From the NCBI GenBank assembly GCA_029258975.1, contig JAPDJS010000005.1, positions 1 to 7,914 on the forward strand: a DNA stretch of 7,914 nt. Reading direction: 5' to 3'. This document shows positions 1 through 4,918 of this stretch, one piece after another; position 1 is the stretch's first letter; each line of letters starts with the position of its first letter. Source of the stretch: Thermoplasmatota archaeon. GTDB lineage: Archaea; Thermoplasmatota; B47-G6; B47-G6B; 47-G6. The translations under genes were made by a program, and so were the position numbers. The notes beneath the pieces were generated by a model. The model ran no database searches, was not told the DNA's origin, and worked only from the letters and a program-made list of their open reading frames with translations.

Positions 1-1
1 T

Positions 2-958
2 ATTGTATTATATTTCGATAGTGGTACCATTCATGAAAAGGCTCTAAAAAATGTGGAGGAAATAGAAAAATTAAAAGAAAAAATCTTTTGGATAAGAGTC
101 GTTGGAAAGGTGAACGAACGTACAATAAAAACAGTAGCGAAGACTCTGAATATTTCTATAGAAACAATGGAGAGCATGCTAACGGTAAGAAGGACTCCTC
201 TAGTAGAGCTCTCTGAAAACTTGATCGTCGTGTCGTTTAGGGCAATGAGAGCGGAAGAAGATACTAAAAGACCTAGGATGAGCGCGTTCTTTGCTATTCT
301 CATGCCAAAGACTATTATAACCTGGGAGCAAAGAAAAGATGATGTCTTCGAAAAGATAAAAGAAAACATCTTGAAAAGAGTCCCGAAAGAGGCACATCCA
401 GAGGAAATCCTTTACGAATACCTAGAGGAAATTCTTGAAAATATCTATAGGATCTCCGAAGAGATTTGGGATGAACTAGAAGTCTTAGAGGACAAAGTTC
501 TTGTTGAGCCCAGCGAACAGATTTTGAGAAGAGTGCAGAGTATAAAAAGAATCCTCATCACAATGAGAAAGACGACAAGGTCAATAAGGGAAGTTGCGAA
601 TAAAATATCAATGCTAGAAGATAGCTTTCTAAACAAAAGAGTGCTGCGTCGGTTTGAGAACATCTATAAGCACGCAGTGGACATTATGGATAGCATAGAG
701 GTTCTAAGCGAAATACTCTCAAGCATCTTGGACATATATCTCTCGAGTGTAGGGAACAAGACAAACGAGATTATGAAGGTGCTGACGATTATAGGCACGA
801 TATTCATCCCATTAACGTTCATTACAGGAATCTACGGAATGAACTTCAGATATATGCCAGAGCTCTATTGGCGGTGGTCATATCCTATAGTACTAATTGG
901 GATGCTCCTTATCGGAATTGCAATGCTCTTTTACTTCCGAAGAAAGGGTTGGATATAA
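2..958 (+). CDS. corA: CorA-family divalent metal ion channel (5' end outside window)
   Basis: This is an inner-membrane Mg2+ (possibly Co2+/Ni2+) channel of the CorA family, which works as a homopentamer. Numbered from the GTG at 53, the protein shows a long charged alpha-helical cytoplasmic part (about residues 95-235, rich in Glu, Lys and Leu). TM1 is at about 242-261 and ends in the signature GMN motif (262-264), followed by MPEL (268-271). TM2 is at about 277-295, with a short basic tail RRKGWI. The reading frame stays open from 53 back to base 2, and those 17 codons (beginning IVLYFDSG) look like the first beta-strand of the CorA N-terminal domain. I therefore think the real start lies just left of the window and the GTG at 53 is internal. 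The stop is TAA at 956-958. The next + gene is over 500 bases away, so the gene appears monocistronic at its 3' side. Family identity is secure; ion specificity is not visible. Confidence 0.93.
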   Translation: MVLYFDSGTIHEKALKNVEEIEKLKEKIFWIRVVGKVNERTIKTVAKTLNISIETMESMLTVRRTPLVELSENLIVVSFRAMRAEEDTKRPRMSAFFAILMPKTIITWEQRKDDVFEKIKENILKRVPKEAHPEEILYEYLEEILENIYRISEEIWDELEVLEDKVLVEPSEQILRRVQSIKRILITMRKTTRSIREVANKISMLEDSFLNKRVLRRFENIYKHAVDIMDSIEVLSEILSSILDIYLSSVGNKTNEIMKVLTIIGTIFIPLTFITGIYGMNFRYMPELYWRWSYPIVLIGMLLIGIAMLFYFRRKGWI

Positions 959-993
959 ACACTAAAATTAGATAGGCTGGATAAAATATGGTA

Positions 994-1086
994 TCATAAG
1001 CCAATGGAGCTAATGGTAAGTCTTTGCTTATAGTATTTTACTCCCTTTCCAGACGCTATGTTTATTCCGTCTAACAAGATATGCAT
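994..1086 (-). pseudogene. Possible N-terminal relic of a glycosyltransferase (GT4-like)
   Basis: On the minus strand an ATG at 1086 opens a 30-codon frame ending in TGA (996-994). It begins MHILLDGINIASGKG and continues VKYYKQRL. The pattern of a short beta-strand, then LDG, then a glycine-rich loop with a Tyr pair resembles the first 20 residues of many archaeal group 1 (GT4) glycosyltransferases, which start like MKILIDG. The frame stops after 30 codons, where a real enzyme would run to about 350, and I see no continuation in the other frames toward the CorA stop. I read it as a truncated relic. A chance ORF is the main alternative, because the similarity rests on one short stretch judged from memory. 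Confidence 0.3.
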
Positions 1087-1112
1087 GCCATCCTTTTTAT
1101 GAAATTTTCACA

Positions 1113-1162
1113 TTTTGGGCGTCTGAATATAATGCTTTATAGAAAACAACTTTTTTGGGCGT
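1113..1162. repeat. 10-base direct repeat, two copies 40 bases apart
   Basis: TTTTGGGCGT occurs at 1113-1122 and again at 1153-1162, exactly 40 bases start to start. The second copy lies in a T-run (1151-1156). On the minus strand the copies read ACGCCCAAAA and lie upstream of the glycosyltransferase-like relic. They could be old regulatory sites or chance. Two copies are too few for an array. Confidence 0.4.
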
Positions 1163-1280
1163 GTTTTAGTACTACCTCCATACATTGATGCGCCATTCAA
1201 CCTCCATAAAATATTTAATGATTTTACTGAAAAACTTCAGGAGTAGCTCTTTTAGATGACGTGTGTATGCTAAAGCTAGC

Positions 1281-1382
1281 ATGGCCCCTAATGTGCTTGA
1301 AAAAGTAGAGGAGTTATATGAGAAAGTAAAGAAGGAAGGGGGAGAGACATATTATTCCCCCAATGTTGCTTGCCTTAATTAA
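1281..1382 (+). CDS. Small ORF, 33 residues, unknown, probably a relic
   Basis: ATG at 1281 to TAA at 1380-1382 encodes a 33-residue peptide beginning MAPNVLEKVEELYEKVKK. Its first half would form a charged amphipathic helix and it ends SPNVACLN. The composition is coding-like. The frame is open only a few codons further upstream, to a TGA at 1257-1259, and there is no ribosome site before the ATG. I do not recognise it. It may be a fragment of a lost gene or a chance ORF. Confidence 0.2.
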   Translation: MAPNVLEKVEELYEKVKKEGGETYYSPNVACLN

Positions 1383-1420
1383 GATCTACATATATACGCC
1401 ATGATGTGCGTATGATGTAC

Positions 1421-1427
1421 TATATAA
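1421..1427 (+). promoter_or_regulatory. TATA box of the 1483-1818 gene
   Basis: TATATAA lies about 59 bases before the ATG at 1483. A start of transcription some 25 bases downstream (near 1450) would leave a leader of about 30 bases that contains the ribosome site. Another TA-rich motif, at about 1389-1396, could be an alternative. Confidence 0.55.
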
Positions 1428-1471
1428 CACATTTTGTAATAAGTAAAAGTAAGATAACGTATGGGTGATTT

Positions 1472-1478
1472 GGTGAGG
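1472..1478 (+). promoter_or_regulatory. Ribosome site of the 1483-1818 gene
   Basis: GGTGAGG sits 4 bases before the ATG at 1483. GGTGA is complementary to the UCACC at the 3' end of archaeal 16S rRNA, which supports this start. Confidence 0.6.
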
Positions 1479-1482
1479 CATT

Positions 1483-1818
1483 ATGGCGACTACAGTTAGA
1501 TCCTTTAAAGTCATGGCCCCTTTTAAGGATTTGGTAAGCATACTTTCGAAGGACAGTCGCTTTGGAGGCGTCTATACAAAAATATTCGACGAAGCCAAAG
1601 TAGCAGTTTTATGTGGAGAGAAGTTCTTCTTAAGGACATCTAGTTGGGCGGGCATTACGATAATAGTTAGGGAGATGTCTTCCAATTTATGTGCCGTTGA
1701 TGCCATAGGTTTTGCGGGAGCACAAGGTCTTCTGAAGATATCTTGGTTCTCCGAAGAGTCTTATATAAAAGAGCTCATAACGTTTTTGGAGCAACATTAT
1801 CGGGTAGAGCACTCCTAG
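1483..1818 (+). CDS. Small conserved-type protein, tentatively DUF6054-like
   Basis: This 111-residue soluble protein has no signal peptide or membrane helix. The start ATG is supported by GGTGAGG 4 bases upstream and a TATA box at 1421. The protein has an N-terminal strand-helix part (about 5-25), a hydrophobic strand (about 38-52), then the strands GITIIVREM (57-65) and LCAVDAIGFAGAQG (69-82), and a final helix EESYIKELITFLEQHY (about 91-106). This alternating order, with a serine/glycine-rich central turn and a C-terminal helix, resembles my memory of DUF6054 proteins, whose function is unknown. The match is by pattern only and should be taken as tentative. There is no same-strand partner nearby, so it is probably transcribed alone, with a T-rich stretch right after the stop. 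It is certainly more gene-like than the surrounding spacers. Confidence 0.75.
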   Translation: MATTVRSFKVMAPFKDLVSILSKDSRFGGVYTKIFDEAKVAVLCGEKFFLRTSSWAGITIIVREMSSNLCAVDAIGFAGAQGLLKISWFSEESYIKELITFLEQHYRVEHS

Positions 1819-1820
1819 AG

Positions 1821-1840
1821 GTTTTCTCAATCTTTTTGTT
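1821..1840 (+). terminator. T-rich terminator after the 1483-1818 gene
   Basis: The tract GTTTTCTCAATCTTTTTGTT begins 3 bases after the TAG stop at 1816-1818. Runs of four and five T without a stem are the usual form of archaeal intrinsic terminators. Confidence 0.4.
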
Positions 1841-1947
1841 AGTAACCAAACGACGTCTTTGTTGTGGGGAGTAAGTATCTAAAGATTATCAGGGCTTTTT
1901 ACATTCTCAAGTGTGGGTAAGTAATCTGTTCTGGAGCACGCATAAGC

Positions 1948-1957
1948 ATATAAATAG
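1948..1957 (+). promoter_or_regulatory. TATA-like box before the 1970-2228 relic
   Basis: ATATAAATAG lies 13 bases before the ATG at 1970. The usual 25-base spacing would place a transcript start near 1978, just inside that ORF. This fits an RNA starting there better than translation from 1970. The motif may also be chance in AT-rich DNA. Confidence 0.25.
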
Positions 1958-2003
1958 CTAGTGAAGAGGATGTCAAGGACATTCGTTGCCAGGCCTGGGT
2001 TCG

Positions 2004-2162
2004 ATGAGAGACTCATAATAAGATCGTTGATACGGTACGCCACCTTTGATCCAGAGGGACTCCCTCTATAATAATGGCATTCAAGAATAACTTTGTGGAC
2101 ACTGGAACAAAAAGCCTACGAAGCTATTTTGTCCGTACTGAGATACCCCGCAAATAGCGGGG
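2004..2162 (+). repeat. Cluster of short perfect hairpins
   Basis: Three perfect hairpins stand in line: ATGAG/CTCAT (2004-2016, loop AGA), AGAGGG/CCCTCT (2053-2067, loop ACT) and CCCCGC/GCGGGG (2146-2162, loop AAATA). The palindrome CCAGGCCTGG (1989-1998) lies just before them. Each could arise by chance about once in a few hundred bases, but the cluster in a gene-poor stretch is suggestive of folded RNA. Confidence 0.35.
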
Positions 2163-2203
2163 AAGGTGATAGACATAGGCGTTGTCAACGTAAATGTTCC
2201 AGT
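2101..2203 (+). repeat. 9-base inverted repeat enclosing two hairpins
   Basis: ACTGGAACA (2101-2109) is the exact reverse complement of TGTTCCAGT (2195-2203). Between the arms lie the GC-rich hairpin 2146-2162 and CGTTG-T-CAACG (2180-2190). Together they could form a closed multibranch RNA fold. A 9-base pair of arms is expected by chance roughly 0.2 times in a spacer of this size, so support is moderate. Confidence 0.35.
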
Positions 2204-2236
2204 AGAAGAAAAATCCTTTGAAAATTAGCGTTATCT

Positions 2237-3082
2237 TTATAGTTTTTTCTTGAATACTATGTTTAAGCCCCTAGCACTTGGTCTGTATGGTTTTAGTGTG
2301 GCCAAGTCTCTGTAGGCAGAGTGAAAAGTCCACCCAGCCTCCTCGGCCAGCTCAACAAGCTCGTGAAATGTGTAAAGACGCAACTTAAAGCTTACTTCAT
2401 CCACGAACTCTAGATTTCTACCCTTCTTTTTATAATAGATCCACTTGTTGTAAACTACAGCAGTTAGAGGATCATACTTCACGTTCTCCACGAGAACATG
2501 TTCTTGGTCTATTTCGCTTATATAGTGCTCCTGGCCGCATAGACTCTGCCTGATTAAAAATGACTCTGCGCAAGAGTGGTTTAGTAATAAGAGGTAGCCA
2601 TTGGGCTTTGTTATTTTCCATATGTTCTTTAATATTGCTATATCGGTTTCCCGGTTAAGGTAGTAGCCTATTATTGTTGTCCAGTACATTATCGTCGCAT
2701 CGAACAGTCTATCCTTTAGTATCCTATCCAATTCTCTTGCATCGCCTACAACAAATTCTGCCCTCTCATGAACGCCATGTTCTAAAGCCCTCTTTTTAGC
2801 GTCGCTAATGAACGCCGGCGATATATCAAGACCTACTACATTATACCCCATCTTTGCTAAATTTATAGAGATCCTTCCATTTCCGCATCCTAGATCCAAT
2901 AAATCTGATTCTTTGGCTACTCCAATGCTTTCCAAGAGTTTAGCTACGTTCCTAGATTCCTCCTCGGCTGTTTCCCACCTAGAGTCTAGCTCTTTTAAAA
3001 ATAATCCTGCCTTTCTGATAAAAAACTCGTTTACCCATTCATCGCCTTCTAAATATTTTGAAGGAGATTTAACGACAGACAT
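2237..3082 (-). CDS. Class I SAM-dependent methyltransferase
   Basis: This cytosolic enzyme transfers a methyl group from S-adenosylmethionine to an unknown acceptor. Counting from the ATG at 3082 (281 residues), motif I is LLDLGCGNGR at 61-70, the ribose-binding acidic residue sits in VVGLDIS (Asp86), and the adenine-contact region is VVGDARE (111-117). The post-motif strand GYLLLLNHS (about 162-170) is followed by a less conserved C-terminal part, which ends with a helix FHELVELAEEAGW and a strand. Length and order fit the methyltransferase type 11/25 groups. A GTG at 3091 would add three residues, but that codon lies inside the GGGGTG ribosome site, so ATG 3082 is preferred. No neighbour points to a substrate; the gene appears to be transcribed alone. 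The convergent relic at 1970-2228 ends just 8 bases away. Family is firm; substrate cannot be told. Confidence 0.9.
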   Translation of the reverse strand: MSVVKSPSKYLEGDEWVNEFFIRKAGLFLKELDSRWETAEEESRNVAKLLESIGVAKESDLLDLGCGNGRISINLAKMGYNVVGLDISPAFISDAKKRALEHGVHERAEFVVGDARELDRILKDRLFDATIMYWTTIIGYYLNRETDIAILKNIWKITKPNGYLLLLNHSCAESFLIRQSLCGQEHYISEIDQEHVLVENVKYDPLTAVVYNKWIYYKKKGRNLEFVDEVSFKLRLYTFHELVELAEEAGWTFHSAYRDLATLKPYRPSARGLNIVFKKKL

Positions 3083-3088
3083 CACAAA

Positions 3089-3094
3089 CACCCC
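3089..3094 (-). promoter_or_regulatory. Ribosome site deciding the methyltransferase start
   Basis: On the minus strand GGGGTG (3094-3089) lies 6 bases before the ATG at 3082. It overlaps the alternative GTG start at 3091, which argues for the ATG. Confidence 0.55.
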
Positions 3095-3427
3095 AAGCAG
3101 GAGCTTAACATCTCAAAGCATCTAATTACAAGATCTAAAAATAAAAACTTATGACAAACAAAGAACAATGAGTGGTCAATATAGACAAGTTTGGATCACC
3201 AAGTATTTACTCTGAGTTAGTGCTTCTATTGATGAGAACATGAGCTCTCCGCTTAAAGGAATTCCGCTATAGACCGTCCGTCAAGTTCAACATGAGACGT
3301 ATTGCGACTATTATTTTTAGACACTCGTTAAAGCAACGCAGTAAAACACGTGCATATTACCTTTGTAGAAAAACGGTAGTGTGCAAGGCTGTCTTAGGAA
3401 TCGTTATTTTGAAACCTATTATAACAA

Positions 3428-3438
3428 TTTTTATAAAA
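3428..3438 (+). promoter_or_regulatory. TATA-like box of the small membrane gene
   Basis: TTTTTATAAAA lies about 90 bases before the ATG at 3526. A second candidate, AATTATATT at 3453-3461, would give a shorter leader. Either would place the transcript start downstream of the ATG at 3292, so the longer reading frame would not be translated. Confidence 0.35.
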
Positions 3439-3510
3439 CAAAAAGTTAACCCAATTATATTGTGGGAAGCAACCTCAAAAACAGACTTATTGCAAGAACT
3501 TCAAGCATTT

Positions 3511-3520
3511 GGGGGTGGTG
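3511..3520 (+). promoter_or_regulatory. Ribosome site deciding the 3526 start
   Basis: GGGGGTGGTG ends 5 bases before the ATG at 3526. It is a strong GGTG-type archaeal site and picks this ATG over upstream in-frame starts. Confidence 0.6.
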
Positions 3521-3525
3521 TAGGA

Positions 3526-3768
3526 ATGGAGGACTACAAGAAACGCATGACTCTTGGTCTTCTAATAATGCTACTGATGTTCATCATTGGGATAATTTTT
3601 AGTTGTGCTTTCATGTGGACTCCAGACACGGAAATTGATCCTATAGTAGGGTTCTTTATTGGAGTTTTCATATGGGTTCTGGCCTTGTGTGTGGGCATCG
3701 CGTGGTCCATGGATATGATACGCAGACTCGCGGAGGACTTGCTAAGGCACACAGAAGACAAAAAGTGA
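3526..3768 (+). CDS. Small two-helix membrane protein, unknown function
   Basis: This is an 80-residue membrane protein. A basic N-terminus (KKR, residues 5-7) is followed by TM1 at about 9-30, a short acidic loop WTPDTEIDP (31-39), TM2 at about 40-60, and a charged C-terminal tail with RR (66-67) and KK at the end. By the positive-inside rule both ends face the cytoplasm and the acidic loop faces out. The ATG at 3526 is chosen because a strong GGTG ribosome site ends 5 bases before it. An in-frame ATG at 3292 would add 78 residues of poor coding quality across likely promoter sequence. The gene converges on the MNT gene, with 39 bases between their stops. I do not recognise the family. A partnership with the HEPN/MNT pair cannot be shown, since it is on the opposite strand. 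Confidence 0.7.
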   Translation: MEDYKKRMTLGLLIMLLMFIIGIIFSCAFMWTPDTEIDPIVGFFIGVFIWVLALCVGIAWSMDMIRRLAEDLLRHTEDKK

Positions 3769-3807
3769 GACAGAAAAGATTATTAATAGTAGTTCTGAGC
3801 CCATTTG

Positions 3808-4176
3808 CTAGAACTCCTCTAGTATTCTTTTATCTCCAGCTAACAATATTCCATATTCTTTTATTTCCTTCACAAGTCTACTGTTTCTTTTACTCATCTC
3901 TTTTATCTCACTTAAAGTATAGACCATAGGATCTATGTCTATGCCCAGAGTTGGATCTATAAACTCAGTAATGCGATCCAAAAATCTTCTATGATCCTCC
4001 TTGACTATAACGACTAAATCAGCATCCGAAAATGCTGTATAGTCTCCTCTGGCAAGTGATCCTATCAGAACTATGGCCAGTATGTTATTGTTTTCATTAA
4101 TCTTCCTTTTTGCGAATTCCTTCAACCTCTCAATGACTTTATCATAGTCTATTCTGAAAAGCTTTATCTCTGACAA
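3808..4176 (-). CDS. mntA: MNT-type nucleotidyltransferase, probable antitoxin of a HEPN/MNT pair
   Basis: This minimal nucleotidyltransferase of the DNA polymerase beta superfamily has 122 residues. The catalytic signature is clear: GS at 39-40 in IGSLARGD, then SDADL with Asp51 and Asp53 as metal ligands. A third acidic position lies on the next strand at GIDID (Asp80 or Asp82). In studied HEPN/MNT modules the MNT partner modifies the HEPN RNase with AMP and so silences it; that role here is by family. The start is TTG at 4176, supported by a perfect GGTGAT ribosome site 5 bases before it. This makes the gene overlap the HEPN gene by 35 bases, as expected for translationally linked partners. 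No active-site residue appears to be missing. It converges on the small membrane gene at 3526-3768. Confidence 0.88.
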   Translation of the reverse strand: MSEIKLFRIDYDKVIERLKEFAKRKINENNNILAIVLIGSLARGDYTAFSDADLVVIVKEDHRRFLDRITEFIDPTLGIDIDPMVYTLSEIKEMSKRNSRLVKEIKEYGILLAGDKRILEEF

Positions 4177-4546
4177 ATCCTATCACCTTCTCAGCACATT
4201 TAATGGCCTTTTCAGCGTCTTCTCTCGTATAATAATCCATGGGAGCGCCTTCAGGATGTGAATTTGGATATCTTGTTGGTATATAGTGACGATCCAGCTC
4301 TTTTGCTAGATTTATAAGACTCTCTTCGGGTTTATGTTCTTCCGGAAGGCTCTCGAGCATTTTTGAGACTGAGTGGCCCCAGATTTCTATCCCAAGTTCT
4401 TGGTAGAGTGCTTTAACAGCCTTCTCCGCCGCTTGGTGTGATGCAAAGCATGCCCACTCGTAATCGCCCATGGCCAAAGATTTCTTTGCATGCTCAAGAT
4501 CCCTTATGGCCTGTCTAAACCAATCATGAGCTCTTGACGTCAACAT
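4142..4546 (-). CDS. hepT: HEPN-domain protein, probable RNase toxin of a HEPN/MNT pair
   Basis: This all-helical HEPN protein of the COG2250 type has 134 residues from the ATG at 4546. Helix 1 (about 3-24) begins with AHDWFRQAIRDLEHAKKSL. The typical core helix WACFASHQAAEKAVKAL lies at 31-47. The signature LDRHYIPTRYPNSHPEG at about 85-100 is followed by DYYTREDAEKAIKCAEKVI. Known HEPN toxins cut RNA through an R-x4-6-H motif. Here RYPNSH (92-97) fits R-x4-H, but many relatives lack the His at this place, so RNase activity is uncertain. A TTG at 4549 would add one residue; the AAGGTGG site (4556-4550) ends right against it, which favours the ATG. It is the first gene of a two-gene unit with MNT. 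Toxin-antitoxin, phage defence or housekeeping roles are all possible. Confidence 0.88.
   Translation of the reverse strand: MLTSRAHDWFRQAIRDLEHAKKSLAMGDYEWACFASHQAAEKAVKALYQELGIEIWGHSVSKMLESLPEEHKPEESLINLAKELDRHYIPTRYPNSHPEGAPMDYYTREDAEKAIKCAEKVIGFVRDKAFQNRL
4182..4187 (-). promoter_or_regulatory. Ribosome site inside the HEPN gene, fixing the MNT TTG start
   Basis: GGTGAT on the minus strand (4187-4182) is an exact complement of the archaeal 16S 3' ATCACC and sits 5 bases before the TTG at 4176. It lies within the upstream HEPN reading frame, so both proteins share one mRNA. Confidence 0.65.
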
Positions 4547-4918
4547 CAACCACCTTTCGTTTATATTTAAGTAGAAAATGTTTCATAAACTGTTCGTCTC
4601 AGAGATATGCTATTTGACATTCCTTCCTGTAAACCTTCTCTACTACATTTTTGAAATGGAAGTAATAGCGTCAAAAGAAGAATCAAAATGTTTGTCGTTT
4701 CCATAAAGCAAGGAACGCTACTACACCAACTATTGCTATTATTGCAATTATAATTCCTACGAAAATTTCACCGCTAATTTTTTCCCCTCGAGCATAAGTG
4801 TTGGTGATACTTCTACCGTATGTTTTGAGAAGAGTTCTGATAAAAGGATTGTGGACATCAATCAATCCTAGAAAAAAGAGTAGGAAGAAAACAGGAGTGT
4901 GTACTTGTATTTGCCATT
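4547..4918. other. Spacer holding a possible small membrane protein gene
   Basis: The right part holds the 60-codon minus-strand ORF described separately. The left part (4547-4682) holds the HEPN ribosome site and a minus-strand TTAAATATAA at 4561-4570. That box is only about 20 bases from the HEPN ATG, which is closer than the normal TATA spacing, so I do not assign it. I see nothing else. Confidence 0.4.
4683..4865 (-). CDS. Possible small membrane protein, one or two helices
   Basis: From a TTG at 4865 the frame encodes 60 residues: a soluble N-terminal part (IDVHNPFIRTLLKTYGRSI), then GEKISGEIFVGIIIAIIAIVG and on to a clear TM helix at about 34-55, ending LWKRQTF. The positive end stays inside. 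The frame is also open upstream of the TTG, through a hydrophobic run (VFFLLFFLG) and into the end of the dehydrogenase gene. The true start could therefore lie further up, giving a second helix, although I find no ATG or GTG in frame. No ribosome site precedes the TTG. It would be the second gene after the dehydrogenase on the same strand, with a gap of about 50 bases. Unrecognised; could also be a relic of a membrane-anchor C-terminus. Confidence 0.4.
   Translation of the reverse strand: MIDVHNPFIRTLLKTYGRSITNTYARGEKISGEIFVGIIIAIIAIVGVVAFLALWKRQTF

Larger units (their letters stand above)
959..1482. other. Gene-poor spacer with coding-like relics and a promoter
   Basis: No full-length gene is visible in these 524 bases. 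The stretch holds a minus-strand 30-codon piece that resembles a glycosyltransferase start (994-1086), two copies of a 10-base direct repeat (1113-1122 and 1153-1162), T-rich tracts around 1091-1114 and 1150-1156, a + strand 33-codon ORF (1281-1382), and the TATA box and ribosome site of the next gene. The mix of short open pieces on both strands suggests remnants of lost genes, which is inference. Confidence 0.5.
1970..2228 (+). pseudogene. Decayed small gene of unknown family (or structured RNA)
   Basis: ATG at 1970 opens a coding-like frame beginning MSRTFVARPGFDERLIIRS and running to DPEGLPL, where two TAA codons interrupt it (2069-2074). The same frame then continues with coding-like text, TLWTLEQKAYEAILSVLRYP, to about 2160. 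After that the next frame takes over with GKVIDIGVVNVNVPVEEK and ends at TAG 2226-2228. Read together this looks like one protein of about 85 residues broken by a double stop and a frameshift. I do not recognise the family. The same bases contain several perfect inverted repeats, so a structured non-coding RNA is the alternative. The stop lies 8 bases from the end of the convergent methyltransferase gene. Confidence 0.35.
3083..3525. other. Divergent spacer between methyltransferase and small membrane gene
   Basis: The spacer holds the ribosome site of the methyltransferase, an AT-rich minus-strand TATA-like tract at about 3133-3147, TATA-like motifs on + at 3428-3438 and 3453-3461, and the + ribosome site at 3511-3520. 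The + frame of the downstream gene happens to stay open back to 3292, but that extension has little coding character. Two short matches to conserved 16S rRNA sites at 3252-3285 are discussed in the findings. I see no other gene. Confidence 0.5.

Noticed and set aside
31..397. Minus-strand ORFs opposite corA
   Set aside because: They lie wholly opposite a secure gene with clear CorA motifs and show no family features of their own.
1997..2005. GGGTTCGAT resembling a tRNA T-loop
   Set aside because: No matching T-stem follows, and no acceptor, D or anticodon arm can be built around it.
2808..3125. Plus-strand ORF of about 105 codons opposite the methyltransferase
   Set aside because: It is the antisense shadow of the SAM-binding domain, with serine/proline-rich text and no ribosome site.
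3230..3235. TGATGA resembling box C of a C/D RNA
   Set aside because: No CTGA box D or D' follows at a fitting distance and the flanks do not pair.
3292..3525. In-frame upstream extension of the small membrane gene (78 extra codons)
   Set aside because: The text is poor in coding character, contains TATA-like motifs at 3428-3461, and is followed by a strong ribosome site that picks the ATG at 3526.
4760..4790. ARGEKISG before a hydrophobic helix, like an archaeal pilin signal
   Set aside because: The protein ends right after the helix, with no pilin body, and the cleavage-site pattern is not convincing.
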